From Aliarcobacter sp. (GTDB lineage Bacteria; Campylobacterota; Campylobacteria; Campylobacterales; Arcobacteraceae), in assembly GCA_028689025.1 (NCBI GenBank), contig JAQTXA010000003.1:124001-188000 (forward strand): a DNA stretch of 64,000 nt. Direction: 5' to 3'. Both the position numbers and the translations under genes were made by a program. The notes beneath the pieces were generated by a model. The model had not been told where the DNA came from. It was given only the letters and a program-made list of their open reading frames with translations, and did not search any database. This document shows positions 27,151-35,643 of the stretch, one piece after another; the first letter of the stretch is position 1; each line of letters starts with the position of its first letter.

Positions 27151-28001
27151 TAAAAATTGATATAAACAAAAAACTTCATGGCGCAAACGGTGAAATGGAT
27201 TTAAATGTAAATCTAGAAATAAAACAAGGTGAATTTTTAGCACTTGCGGGACTTAGTGGAAGTGGAAAAACAACACTTTTACGAATTTTAGCTGGTCTTG
27301 AAACTGCAAGTGGAACAATAAATATAAATAACAATATTTGGCTAGATAATAAATTTTGTTTAGCACCACAAAAAAGAGAAATAGGTTTTGTATTTCAAGA
27401 CTATGCATTATTTCCAAATTTCTCAGTAATAGATAATCTTTTATATGTAAATAAAGATAAAGAATTAGCAAACTATTTGCTAAAGATGACAGAATTAGAA
27501 GAACTAAAGAACAGATTCCCTTTGACATTAAGTGGTGGTCAAAAACAAAGAATAAGTTTATGTAGAGCGTTGATGAACAGACCAAAAATCCTACTTATGG
27601 ATGAACCTTTATCAGCTCTTGACTCAAATATGAGAACTAAACTTCAAAATGAAATTCTTACATTACACAAAGAATTTAATACAACTACTATCATGGTGAG
27701 CCACGACCCAAGTGAAATTTATCGTCTAGCAAATCGCGTTGTTATTCTAAATTTTGGGGAAATTATAAATGATGGTTTACCAAAAGATATTTTGTTAAAA
27801 ACAAAAGGTAGTCAAAAGTTTTCCTTTGAAGGAGAACTTTTAGACATAATAAAAGTCGATGTTATTCATGTGGCAATCGTATCAATAGGTCAACAATTGG
27901 TTGAAGTTGTTGTGAGTCGTGATGAAATAAAAAGTTTAAAAATAGGGCAAAAAGTAAGTATCAGTACAAAAGCATTTAGTCCAACTATTCAAGGTTTATA
28001 A
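27147..28001 (+). CDS. modC: ModC, molybdate ABC transporter ATPase
   Basis: 284 aa. Walker [10 protein letters not shown], signature LSGGQKQR, Walker [12 protein letters not shown], switch histidine VSHDPSEI, then a short C-terminal region with one TOBE/Mop-like regulatory segment. It powers molybdate import. Confidence 0.94.
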   Translation: MIKIDINKKLHGANGEMDLNVNLEIKQGEFLALAGLSGSGKTTLLRILAGLETASGTININNNIWLDNKFCLAPQKREIGFVFQDYALFPNFSVIDNLLYVNKDKELANYLLKMTELEELKNRFPLTLSGGQKQRISLCRALMNRPKILLMDEPLSALDSNMRTKLQNEILTLHKEFNTTTIMVSHDPSEIYRLANRVVILNFGEIINDGLPKDILLKTKGSQKFSFEGELLDIIKVDVIHVAIVSIGQQLVEVVVSRDEIKSLKIGQKVSISTKAFSPTIQGL

Positions 28002-28002
28002 A

Positions 28003-28848
28003 ATGTTTAATTTATCTATTAGTGAACTAGAAAAATATATCCAAGATGATATACCTTATTTTGATTTAACTACAAGTTTACAAAATTGTAACAATGTAAA
28101 AGCTCAAATTGAAGTCTTTACTAGAGAAGATATTATCGTATCTTGTAGTGAAGAAGCCGTAAAAATAGCTGAACTTCTAAATTGTAAAGTTGAATTTTAC
28201 GAAAAAAGTAAAACAAAAATAGAAAAAGGTTCTACAATATTGAAATACTCAGGAGATTATGAAGATATTCATAAAGCTTGGAGATTGACACAAATTCTTT
28301 TGGAATATAGTTGCAAAATAAGCACCTACTCATACCAAATGAAAGAAAAAATAGAAAAAATAAATCCTACTTGTGAACTACTAACCACAAGAAAGACTTT
28401 TCCTTTTTCAAAAAGATTTTGTATAAAAGCTGCATTTTGTGGAGGAGCAATGCCACATAGATTGAACCTTTCTGAAACTGTTCTATTTTTTGAAGGACAT
28501 AGAATTTTGTATAAAAACAACGAAGAGTTTTACGAAGATTTAAAAAGAATAAAAACAAAAATCCCAGAAAAAAAATTAAATGTAGAGAGTGAGAGTTTAA
28601 AAGACAGCATAAATCTAATGAAAATTGGAGTTGATGTAATTCAACTTGATAAAATAGATTTTGAAGAACTTGAAAAAATCATCACTTACAAAAATGAAAA
28701 CTTCCCAAATGTAAAAATCTTAGTAGCAGGTGGAATAAACCTAACAAATATAGAAAAATACGCTTCATACAAAATCGATGGAGTTGTTACAAGTTCTGTT
28801 TATAACTGTGGTATGGCGAATATTAGCAGTAAATTAAAAATCATATAA
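28003..28848 (+). CDS. modD: ModD, quinolinate phosphoribosyltransferase-like molybdenum transport protein
   Basis: 281 aa of the NadC/ModD superfamily, with DDIPYFDLTTSL at the start, TTRKTFPFSKRFCIKAAFCGGA, HRLNLSE and VAGGINLTNI in the phosphate-binding end. ModD is regularly in mod operons; its exact reaction is not established. Placement at the end of the mod operon favours ModD over NadC. It ends in a hairpin shared with the convergent molbindin. Confidence 0.88.
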   Translation: MFNLSISELEKYIQDDIPYFDLTTSLQNCNNVKAQIEVFTREDIIVSCSEEAVKIAELLNCKVEFYEKSKTKIEKGSTILKYSGDYEDIHKAWRLTQILLEYSCKISTYSYQMKEKIEKINPTCELLTTRKTFPFSKRFCIKAAFCGGAMPHRLNLSETVLFFEGHRILYKNNEEFYEDLKRIKTKIPEKKLNVESESLKDSINLMKIGVDVIQLDKIDFEELEKIITYKNENFPNVKILVAGGINLTNIEKYASYKIDGVVTSSVYNCGMANISSKLKII

Positions 28849-28869
28849 ATATAGGGAAAACCCTATATT
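28848..28869. terminator. Bidirectional terminator between modD and the molbindin gene
   Basis: AATATAGGG-AAAA-CCCTATATT perfect hairpin overlapping both stop codons. Confidence 0.75.
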
Positions 28870-29283
28870 ATTCAGCGATTAAGATTACGCTTGAAGCTTT
28901 GAATAAAGCATAAGCATCTTCAGAAACTTTGATAGATAAATCTTCGATTGCATCATTTGTAACAATTGCAGAAATAATAGCTGTTCCTAAAGAAAGTTTA
29001 ACTTCACTATTAATAACACCTTTTATAACTTCAACTACTTTTCCTTTTAATACATTTCTAGCAGTTGTTTTAAGAGCTGCCTTACTGATAATAATTAAGA
29101 TGCTTTAATGATTGCAGTAATGTTATCATTTAATTTAGCTCCTAAAGATTCTATACCATCTTTTGTAACCGTTGCACTAATTGTTACATCAGGAGAAACA
29201 GTAATTTTTACTTCACTCATTACAGCACCACTAATAATGTTTGTAATTTTTCCACTTAACTCATTTCTTGCACTTGTTTTCAT
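28868..29283 (-). pseudogene. Frameshifted di-Mop molbindin
   Basis: Read on the minus strand, a first Mop domain (MKTSARNELSGKI ... AIIKAS) ends at a stop at 29095. A second Mop domain (KTTARNVLKGKV ... LFKASSVILIAE) continues in the -1 frame to a stop at 28868, with no start codon or ribosome site of its own. Together they make a normal molbindin of two domains, as in the intact gene at 26055. A single base is missing or extra near 29095. It may be a true pseudogene, a sequencing error, or recoding; the TCT TAA context is not a classic slippery site. Confidence 0.75.
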
Positions 29284-29714
29284 AATACGTCCTTTTAATT
29301 TTAGTTATTTTATTGGAAAATTCTAGGCTCATAATTATAAAATATAGCTTAAAATTCTATATAAAATCTAAGATTTGTTGTATAGAAATCATATACCATT
29401 CTCTATATAAGTACATATATATCGGTATTTTGTCAATATAATATGATGATTATTAAAATTCTAAGTTAGAATTATAGATAAAATATCAACTTCTTCTAAA
29501 AAATTATTTTATTCTTAATTTTTAGAATAAAATTTCCGATTAGAACATGTAAAATATAGATAAAAAGAGATAAAATTTTATAAAAAACCTGAATAAAATC
29601 AAGAATTACGGAACACTTTTTGCATATACTTTTGTACACCTTTAAATATTGATGAGGGAGTAAATTTATTTATTCCCTTATTATTATGAAATTTTATAAA
29701 AAGAAGAAAAAATC
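29284..29714. other. 431-base intergenic region between molbindin and nif accessory operon
   Basis: A+T-rich with no open frame of note. It holds a perfect palindrome AATTCTAAGTTAGAATT (29457-29473), an inverted repeat TTTTATTCT/AGAATAAAA (29507-29532), a weak ModE-like repeat with ATACC and GGTAT arms (29392-29429), and the sigma-54 site at 29609. The repeats may be activator or terminator sites. Confidence 0.5.
29609..29626 (+). promoter_or_regulatory. Sigma-54-type promoter for AKR/flavoprotein/nifT operon
   Basis: CGGAACACTTTTTGCATA with GG at 29610-29611 and GC at 29622-29623, 10 bases apart; almost identical to the nifX promoter. The leader to the ATG is about 85 bases. Confidence 0.82.
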
Positions 29715-30821
29715 ATGATAGCAACATTTGATGACACTTACAATTTTGCAAAAAAATTCTCACATTATAAAGATTTTTATATCAAACATAACGATTTAAT
29801 ATTTTCAAAATTGGGCTTAGGTACTTTTAATAAAGAACCCTACAAAGAAGAAAATTATCTTTTCCATTATATTGAAGGCGTAAAAGAAGCGGTAAAAAGT
29901 GGAATAAATCTAATAGATACAGCTAGTAATTACAGATACGGACAAAGTGAAAAAGAGATAGGAATTGCCCTTGAAGAGTTGTTTGCAGAAGGTATTACTA
30001 AAAGAGAAGAATTAATTATATGCTCAAAAGGTGGTTTTATCCAATTAGAATACCCTTTCCCTGAAAATCCTTATACATGGATTCAAGAGAATATAATTAA
30101 TAACTCATTAGCAACAAAAGATGATATAGAATTAGACCAACACTGTATGACACCTGATTATTTAGAGTGGTCATGTAAAAAATCCCTTGAAAATTTAGGT
30201 GTTAAAACAATTGATATCTATTTTTTACATAATCCAGAAATTCAAGTTTCAAAACTAGGATATAAAAAATTCCTAAAAAAAATAGAAACTATTTTTAGAA
30301 GATTTGAAAAAATGGTTGAAATGGGAATGATTAAATATTATGGTGTTGCTGTTTGGAATGGATTTATAGATGAAAGTACAAACGAACATATAAATTTAGA
30401 AGATTTAGTAGATATTGCTATTAAAGTAGGTGGTGAAAATCACAATTTTAAATACATTCAAACACCATTTAATATGGGAAAAACATCAATTTATACAATG
30501 CTCACACAAAAAGTAAAAGGTGAAGAGTGCACTTTACTACAAGCAGCTCATAGATTAAAAATTGGAGTGATTTCAAGTTCATCACTTCTTCAAATGAATC
30601 TATTCAAAAAATCTTTTAAACCTGAAGCTGGTTACTTACTTGATTCAAAAATGGTTTTAGAAAATGATATTCAACTGGCTCTTCAATTTGTGAGATCTAC
30701 TCCTGGACTTATTAGCTCATTATTTGCTTCAAAAGTTCCAGTTCATATCAAAAAAAATCTAGAAATTACAAAAGTACCTGCAACATCAAAAGCAAAATAC
30801 GATCTAATGTACAGAGTGTAA
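29715..30821 (+). CDS. Aldo/keto reductase, nif-linked
   Basis: 368 aa. The tetrad residues are in LIDTASNYRYG (Asp, Tyr), CSKGG (Lys) and YFLHNPE (His). It is longer than most family members, with an insertion around residues 115-160. It is the first gene of a unit with a sigma-54 promoter ending in nifT, so its expression should follow nitrogen fixation. The substrate is unknown. It is distinct from the aldo-keto reductase at 5941. Confidence 0.82.
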   Translation: MIATFDDTYNFAKKFSHYKDFYIKHNDLIFSKLGLGTFNKEPYKEENYLFHYIEGVKEAVKSGINLIDTASNYRYGQSEKEIGIALEELFAEGITKREELIICSKGGFIQLEYPFPENPYTWIQENIINNSLATKDDIELDQHCMTPDYLEWSCKKSLENLGVKTIDIYFLHNPEIQVSKLGYKKFLKKIETIFRRFEKMVEMGMIKYYGVAVWNGFIDESTNEHINLEDLVDIAIKVGGENHNFKYIQTPFNMGKTSIYTMLTQKVKGEECTLLQAAHRLKIGVISSSSLLQMNLFKKSFKPEAGYLLDSKMVLENDIQLALQFVRSTPGLISSLFASKVPVHIKKNLEITKVPATSKAKYDLMYRV

Positions 30822-30822
30822 A

Positions 30823-32469
30823 ATGATTTATGACGTAATAGTAGTTGGTGGTGGAATTGCAGGTCTTATGGCTGCAATTGAAGCTAAAGATGAACAAAAT
30901 AGAGTTGCTCTTGTTACAAAAGGGAATATATTTAAATCAAATTCCTCAATGGCAAGTGGTGGAATAAATGCAGTTCTTGACCCTACTAATTCTAAAGAGA
31001 TAAACCAACATATTAACGATACTTTTAATTCTGCAAAAGGTATTGGAAATAAAAAAGCTATTACTTATATGTGTAAACAAGCCTCAAATATCATAGAAAA
31101 ATTAGTTGATTATGGTGTTGAGTTTGATAGGGATGAAAATAAAATAATTTTACAACGACCATTTGGTGGCGGGAGTTCAAATAGAACTTGTTATGTTGGA
31201 GATAAAACAGGAAGTGCTATAACTATGGCACTTATAAAAAAAGCAAAAAGCAAAGGTATAACTTTTTTACCAAATACTTTCATCTTGAATCTTGCAAAAT
31301 ACCAAGATAAAGTAAGTGGAGTAGTTGCATTAAATAAAGAAAATTCTCAAGTAATTATCTATCCTTCAAAAGCTGTTGTTTTTGCAGGTGGTGGATATGC
31401 TGGAATTTATAGAGGTTACTCTACAAATGCACCTGATTATACAGGAGATTTATTAGCAGTTGCACTTCGTGCTGGACTTAATTTAAAAGATATGGAATTT
31501 GTTCAATTTCATCCAACTGGTTTTGTAAAAACAAACTATTTAGTAACTGAAGCAGCACGTGGAGAGGGTGGATACTTAGTAAATAGTGAAGGTTTAAGAT
31601 TTGTAAATGAACTAGGAACTAGAGATGAAGTAGCCAGAGCTATTTTAAAAGAACAATTAGGTGGGAAAAAAGTTTATATTGATTTAAGACATCTTGGAAT
31701 TGAAAAAATCAAACAAAAACTTCCATCACTTCATAATGCAGCACTTATGCAAAGTGGAGTTGATATTAGTGAAGAGTTGTTAGAAATAAAACCTGTTGCA
31801 CACTACACAATGGGTGGAGTTGATGTAAATATGACAACATGTGACATTAAAGGTCTTTATATTTGTGGAGAAATGGCTTCAAATGGAGTTCATGGAGCAA
31901 ATAGACTTGGAGGAAATTCACTTCTTGAAGGTTGCGTATTTGGAAATTTAGCAGGGGCAAATGCAAAAGAGTATTCAAAAGAAAATGAATTTTCACCTAT
32001 AAATTATAACACCGTTGTAAAAGATATTGAAATGTTAGATTTCATTTTTCAAGGTGATACAAGTATAAATTTCAATGCAATTAGAATAAGTTTAGGTAAA
32101 TGTCTATTCGAAAAAGTTGGCATTATAAAAAATGAACAAAGTCTAACAGAAGCCTTTGATTATATAAAATACTTGCGACAAATTTCATACAACTTACACT
32201 GTATAAACAAAGAAAAAAACAACAATGTAGAGTTATCTGCAATTTTAGAGTTAAGAAATGCTCTAGAAATATCTGAAGCAATAATATTATGTGCACAAAA
32301 AAGAAAAGAGAGCAGAGGTGCACATTATAGAGAAGACTATCCTTTTATCTCAAAAGATTACAATCGAAGTTTTGTAGTAAAAGAGTTAAAAAAAGGTTTC
32401 TTTAGAATCTCATTCAAAGAAAATGAACTATTAAGAAAGTTCAGAAATTTATTTTTAAACAAGGAGTAA
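30823..32469 (+). CDS. FAD flavoprotein of the fumarate reductase / L-aspartate oxidase family
   Basis: 548 aa. The N-terminal FAD motif VVGGGIAGLMAAIEA and the catalytic-domain motifs FVQFHPTGF, ARGEGGYLVN, HYTMGGVDVN and GVHGANRLGGNSLLEG place it with SdhA/FrdA/NadB. The C-terminal helical domain ends with an SRGAHYREDYP-type motif. No membrane anchor or Fe-S partner is adjacent, so it may act alone on a dicarboxylate or amino acid. It lies one base after the aldo-keto reductase gene, in the nifT operon. The precise substrate cannot be told. Confidence 0.82.
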   Translation: MIYDVIVVGGGIAGLMAAIEAKDEQNRVALVTKGNIFKSNSSMASGGINAVLDPTNSKEINQHINDTFNSAKGIGNKKAITYMCKQASNIIEKLVDYGVEFDRDENKIILQRPFGGGSSNRTCYVGDKTGSAITMALIKKAKSKGITFLPNTFILNLAKYQDKVSGVVALNKENSQVIIYPSKAVVFAGGGYAGIYRGYSTNAPDYTGDLLAVALRAGLNLKDMEFVQFHPTGFVKTNYLVTEAARGEGGYLVNSEGLRFVNELGTRDEVARAILKEQLGGKKVYIDLRHLGIEKIKQKLPSLHNAALMQSGVDISEELLEIKPVAHYTMGGVDVNMTTCDIKGLYICGEMASNGVHGANRLGGNSLLEGCVFGNLAGANAKEYSKENEFSPINYNTVVKDIEMLDFIFQGDTSINFNAIRISLGKCLFEKVGIIKNEQSLTEAFDYIKYLRQISYNLHCINKEKNNNVELSAILELRNALEISEAIILCAQKRKESRGAHYREDYPFISKDYNRSFVVKELKKGFFRISFKENELLRKFRNLFLNKE

Positions 32470-32472
32470 GAA

Positions 32473-32682
32473 ATGGCAAAAGTTATGTTAAGAGAAGTTG
32501 ATGGTGTTGTATCGTTTTATTTTGCAAAAAAAGATATGGAAGAGACTATAGAAGAAATAGAGTTTGATACTGAAGAGAACTGGGGTGGAAATGCAACACT
32601 TTCAAATGGTGAAGTTTGGTGGATTCAGCCAGGTGTTAAAAAACTTCCTAAAGAAGAAGTTTGTAAAAAAATTGCAGATTAA
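32473..32682 (+). CDS. nifT: NifT/FixU family protein
   Basis: 69 aa, matching NifT: AKVMLREVDG start, YFAKKDMEE, and the WGGNATLSNGEVW core. NifT is small and widespread in nif clusters with no firmly known role. It lies three bases after the flavoprotein gene and ends in a weak 8-base inverted repeat at 32676-32697. Confidence 0.88.
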   Translation: MAKVMLREVDGVVSFYFAKKDMEETIEEIEFDTEENWGGNATLSNGEVWWIQPGVKKLPKEEVCKKIAD

Positions 32683-32747
32683 TTTATAGATTAATCTATT
32701 GTATACTTTTTATATAAACGGACATTCATTGTGACTCATAAAATTGT

Positions 32748-32753
32748 TATAAT
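32748..32753 (+). promoter_or_regulatory. Probable -10 box of the nifA operon
   Basis: TATAAT, 27 bases before the nifA start, following a TTGTGA-like -35. No GG-N10-GC site is present in this gap, so nifA appears to use the housekeeping sigma factor. Confidence 0.45.
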
Positions 32754-32779
32754 AAAAATAATTAAAAAAACAGGAGGCA

Positions 32780-34312
32780 ATGATGTTTGACAAATCTGCT
32801 TGTATGGGATGTTTAACCATAAGAGAACTAACAACTCTTTATGAAATATCTTCAGTTATTTCTAATCATTATGACCTACAAACTTCATTAGAAAAATCAA
32901 TGAAAATATTAAAAAATTCATTGAATCTAGAAAATTGTGTGGTTCATATTTTGGAAGAAGATGTTCTACATGTTTTTGCATCGATTGAGTTGTCAAAATT
33001 CCAAAAAACTCTTGCCTCTTATAAAGTAGGTGAGGGAGTTACTGGAATGGTAGCCGAATCAAAAGAACCTGTTGTTGTTGAAAATATTCATAATAATTCT
33101 CTTTTTCTAAATAAATCAGGAAAAAGAGATTTTAATGGTAAATCTTACGTTGCAGTTCCCTTAGTAATCGATAATGTAGCGATTGGTGTTTTAGGTGCTG
33201 TTATTACAAAAACTGCTGAAATTCAACTTGATGATACTGTTAGAATTTTAACTATTGTAAGTTCAATTTTTGCACAAACAATTTATTCATATCAACTATA
33301 TCAAAAAGAAAAAGAGAGACTTCAAGAGCTGAAACTTTATTATAAAATGGAATGGGATTCAAAAGTTCACAATTTTGGTGACATCATTGGTGATAGTCCA
33401 AAAATGGAACAAGTTTTCAAAGTTATTCAAAGAATTGCACAATCTGATGTAACTGTATTAGTTCGTGGTGAAACAGGAACTGGAAAAGAACTTGTAGCTG
33501 CTGCTATTCATAAAAGAAGTAATAGAAAAGATGAACCATTTATCAAACTAAACTGTGCAGCAATTACAGATACTTTACTTGAAAGTGAACTTTTTGGTCA
33601 CGAAAAAGGTGCCTTTACAGACGCCAGAGAGACTAGAAAAGGAAGATTTGAACTAGCAGATGGGGGAACTCTATTTTTAGATGAAATAGGGGATATTAGC
33701 TCATCTGCACAAGTTAAACTTCTTAGAGTTTTACAAGAGAGAGAATTTGAAAGAGTTGGTGGAAGTAAAACTATAAAAGTAAATGTAAGACTAGTAGCAG
33801 CAACCAATAGAAATCTTGAACAAATGGTTAAAGATGGGAAATTTAGAGAAGATTTATACTACAGATTAAACGTAATTCCTATTGATTTACCTCCTCTTAG
33901 AGAAAGAGGAGAAGATATTAAACAACTTGTTAATTTCTTCCTTGAAAGATCTATAAAAAACCATAAAAAAAGAGTAACTATTACAGATGAAGCTATGGAT
34001 ACATTGTGTAGTTACCCGTGGCCAGGAAACGTAAGAGAATTAGAAAATACAATTGAAAGAATTGTACTAATGGGAAATGAAGACGGAATTACAAAATATG
34101 ACATGCTACTTTTACTTCCTGCTTTAAATGACCAAAAACTAAAAAGTGAATATAAACCTATTTCTAAAAAAAGTTTAACTTTAGAAGAATTAGAGAGAGA
34201 AGCAATTATTGAGGCACTTGAAAATAATGATAATAATCAATCAAATGCGGCATCAGAGTTAGGGATAACTCTTAGACAAATGGGGTATAAAATAAAAAAA
34301 TATGAACTCTAA
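32780..34312 (+). CDS. nifA: NifA, sigma-54-dependent activator of nif genes
   Basis: 510 aa. Residues about 20-175 are a GAF domain, 199-435 the AAA+ domain, 465-510 a Fis-type helix-turn-helix. Walker A is GETGTGKE (230-237) and the DNA-binding end has NAASELGITLRQMGYKIKK. The sigma-54-contacting loop reads GAFTDA (277-282) instead of GAFTGA. Cys8 and Cys11 form a CxxC before the GAF domain. Cys410 is kept in LCSYPWPGNVREL, but the second linker cysteines of O2-sensitive NifA are absent. No NifL is in the window. It overlaps the next gene by 11 bases. Confidence 0.92.
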   Translation: MMFDKSACMGCLTIRELTTLYEISSVISNHYDLQTSLEKSMKILKNSLNLENCVVHILEEDVLHVFASIELSKFQKTLASYKVGEGVTGMVAESKEPVVVENIHNNSLFLNKSGKRDFNGKSYVAVPLVIDNVAIGVLGAVITKTAEIQLDDTVRILTIVSSIFAQTIYSYQLYQKEKERLQELKLYYKMEWDSKVHNFGDIIGDSPKMEQVFKVIQRIAQSDVTVLVRGETGTGKELVAAAIHKRSNRKDEPFIKLNCAAITDTLLESELFGHEKGAFTDARETRKGRFELADGGTLFLDEIGDISSSAQVKLLRVLQEREFERVGGSKTIKVNVRLVAATNRNLEQMVKDGKFREDLYYRLNVIPIDLPPLRERGEDIKQLVNFFLERSIKNHKKRVTITDEAMDTLCSYPWPGNVRELENTIERIVLMGNEDGITKYDMLLLLPALNDQKLKSEYKPISKKSLTLEELEREAIIEALENNDNNQSNAASELGITLRQMGYKIKKYEL

Positions 34313-34826
34313 AATAACATACAAAAATGAAGAAATGCAACTAACAGATGATTTTATTGACATTGGTTATATGGCAGAAGATTTTGACGTAATTAATATA
34401 AATAATGAAGAAAAAACTATCAAAAAAGCTAGTCCAAATAGAAATATTCAGCTATTTTTATCTTTTCCAAATTTCAATGATTTTAGTGAAGAAATCATAG
34501 CTTTTGATGAGTTCATAAATGGCGCTAAGATCGATATATTCGTATATGTTATCTTTAACGAAAAAATAGATTTTACTTATGAATTTAAGAAAATAATACC
34601 TATTTTTGATGTGAATGAAGAGTTTGCAAATATGTACGGAACAAAAATTGTAAGTGGTAGCTTAGAAAATAGATTGACAAAAGCACTTTTTTTAATCGGT
34701 AAAGACGGTGCCATCTATCATATTGATATGCCAAGTGACTTAGATACTCCACTAAATTTAGATCGAATTAGAGTAGAATTGAACAAGGTATATCAGTCAT
34801 ACACAGGAGCTGGATGTCATGGATGA
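34302..34826 (+). CDS. Thiol-peroxidase-like protein without peroxidatic cysteine (copy 3)
   Basis: 174 aa, paralogous to the genes at 10159 and 10536. It shares LSFPNFNDFSEEI at the active-loop place, IFDVNEEFANMYG, and ALFLIGKDGAIYHIDMPSDL. Its only cysteine is three residues from the C-terminus (GAGCHG). Active thiol peroxidases need a cysteine in the loop, so this copy is presumably inactive as a peroxidase. It overlaps both nifA and the SIR2-like gene, which binds it to nif regulation or protein quality control. Role unknown. Confidence 0.72.
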   Translation: MNSKITYKNEEMQLTDDFIDIGYMAEDFDVININNEEKTIKKASPNRNIQLFLSFPNFNDFSEEIIAFDEFINGAKIDIFVYVIFNEKIDFTYEFKKIIPIFDVNEEFANMYGTKIVSGSLENRLTKALFLIGKDGAIYHIDMPSDLDTPLNLDRIRVELNKVYQSYTGAGCHG

Positions 34827-35643
34827 TATAATAAAAAAGATACAAGATGGAGAACTTATACCCTTTCTAGGAATGGGTGTATTTAAAGATACAAAAAATA
34901 GCGACGGAGCTCAACTTCCATTCGATAGTGATTCAATGATTTTAAGTCTTAATAACGGAAGAGCAATGAGTCCTAGACTTATGTATGAGTACTCAAGAGC
35001 TGCAATGAGTTTAGAACAAAGAAAAGGTAGAGAGTTCATTATTCAAATGACTAATCATATTTACTCTTCAAAAGAGTACGAACTTCCTGCAATTTATAAA
35101 TGGCTACAAACAATTAAACCTAAATATATCATCGATACAAATATGGATGATAGCTTACAAAAAATTTACAGCAACTGTGAACACTTTTTAATCACAGGAG
35201 TATCAAGAATAACTGCGGATTGGGATAGATTTTTAATTTATTCTTTTGACGTAGCTACTAAAACATATACAAGAATTGAAAAAGAATTACTAACTTTAGA
35301 CTTACCAATACTATTTAAACCAATGGGTTCAACAAAACCTGAAATGAATTTTATTATCTCTGATGCTGATTTTGTTGATTGGTTAACTGAAGCTATGGGT
35401 GGTTATGCAATGCCTCCAATTTTAAAAGAACATAGAAAAAACAAAGAATACTTATTTTTGGGAGTTGATTTCTCAAAAGATACTTTTAGAATGGTTGCAA
35501 ATGAAATAACTGTGGATTTAAAAGGTGGTACAACTGTACTTGGTAAAGACGAATTAACAAAAAAAGAGGATAAATTTATTAAAACTCATAATTTAACTAA
35601 TTTAGATATGAGCATTAATGAATTTATAAAAAGTCATGAGTGA
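34819..35643 (+). CDS. SIR2-like family protein with altered active site
   Basis: 274 aa of the SIR2_2/DUF4020-like group: ELIPFLGMGVF (nucleotide loop), IIDTNMDDSLQKIY (Asn-Asp of the T-N-Y-D motif), FKPMGSTKP and YLFLGVDFSKDTFRMV. In the L-H-G-S motif the catalytic histidine is replaced by methionine (PMGS), so ordinary deacylation or NADase activity is doubtful. It lies between dead peroxiredoxin 3 and clpX with overlaps of 8 bases on each side. SIR2-like genes also occur in phage-defence systems, but nif linkage here favours a nif role. Confidence 0.72.
   Translation: MDDIIKKIQDGELIPFLGMGVFKDTKNSDGAQLPFDSDSMILSLNNGRAMSPRLMYEYSRAAMSLEQRKGREFIIQMTNHIYSSKEYELPAIYKWLQTIKPKYIIDTNMDDSLQKIYSNCEHFLITGVSRITADWDRFLIYSFDVATKTYTRIEKELLTLDLPILFKPMGSTKPEMNFIISDADFVDWLTEAMGGYAMPPILKEHRKNKEYLFLGVDFSKDTFRMVANEITVDLKGGTTVLGKDELTKKEDKFIKTHNLTNLDMSINEFIKSHE

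Noticed and set aside
29392..29429. ModE operator upstream of the molbindin
   Set aside because: Arms ATACC and GGTAT are 26 bases apart, unlike the 22 at the modE site, and the inner half sites match poorly; kept only as a note.
34819..35643. Anti-phage SIR2 defence system
   Set aside because: The gene is translationally coupled between nifA-linked and clpX genes, no defence partner gene adjoins it, and the active-site histidine is replaced.
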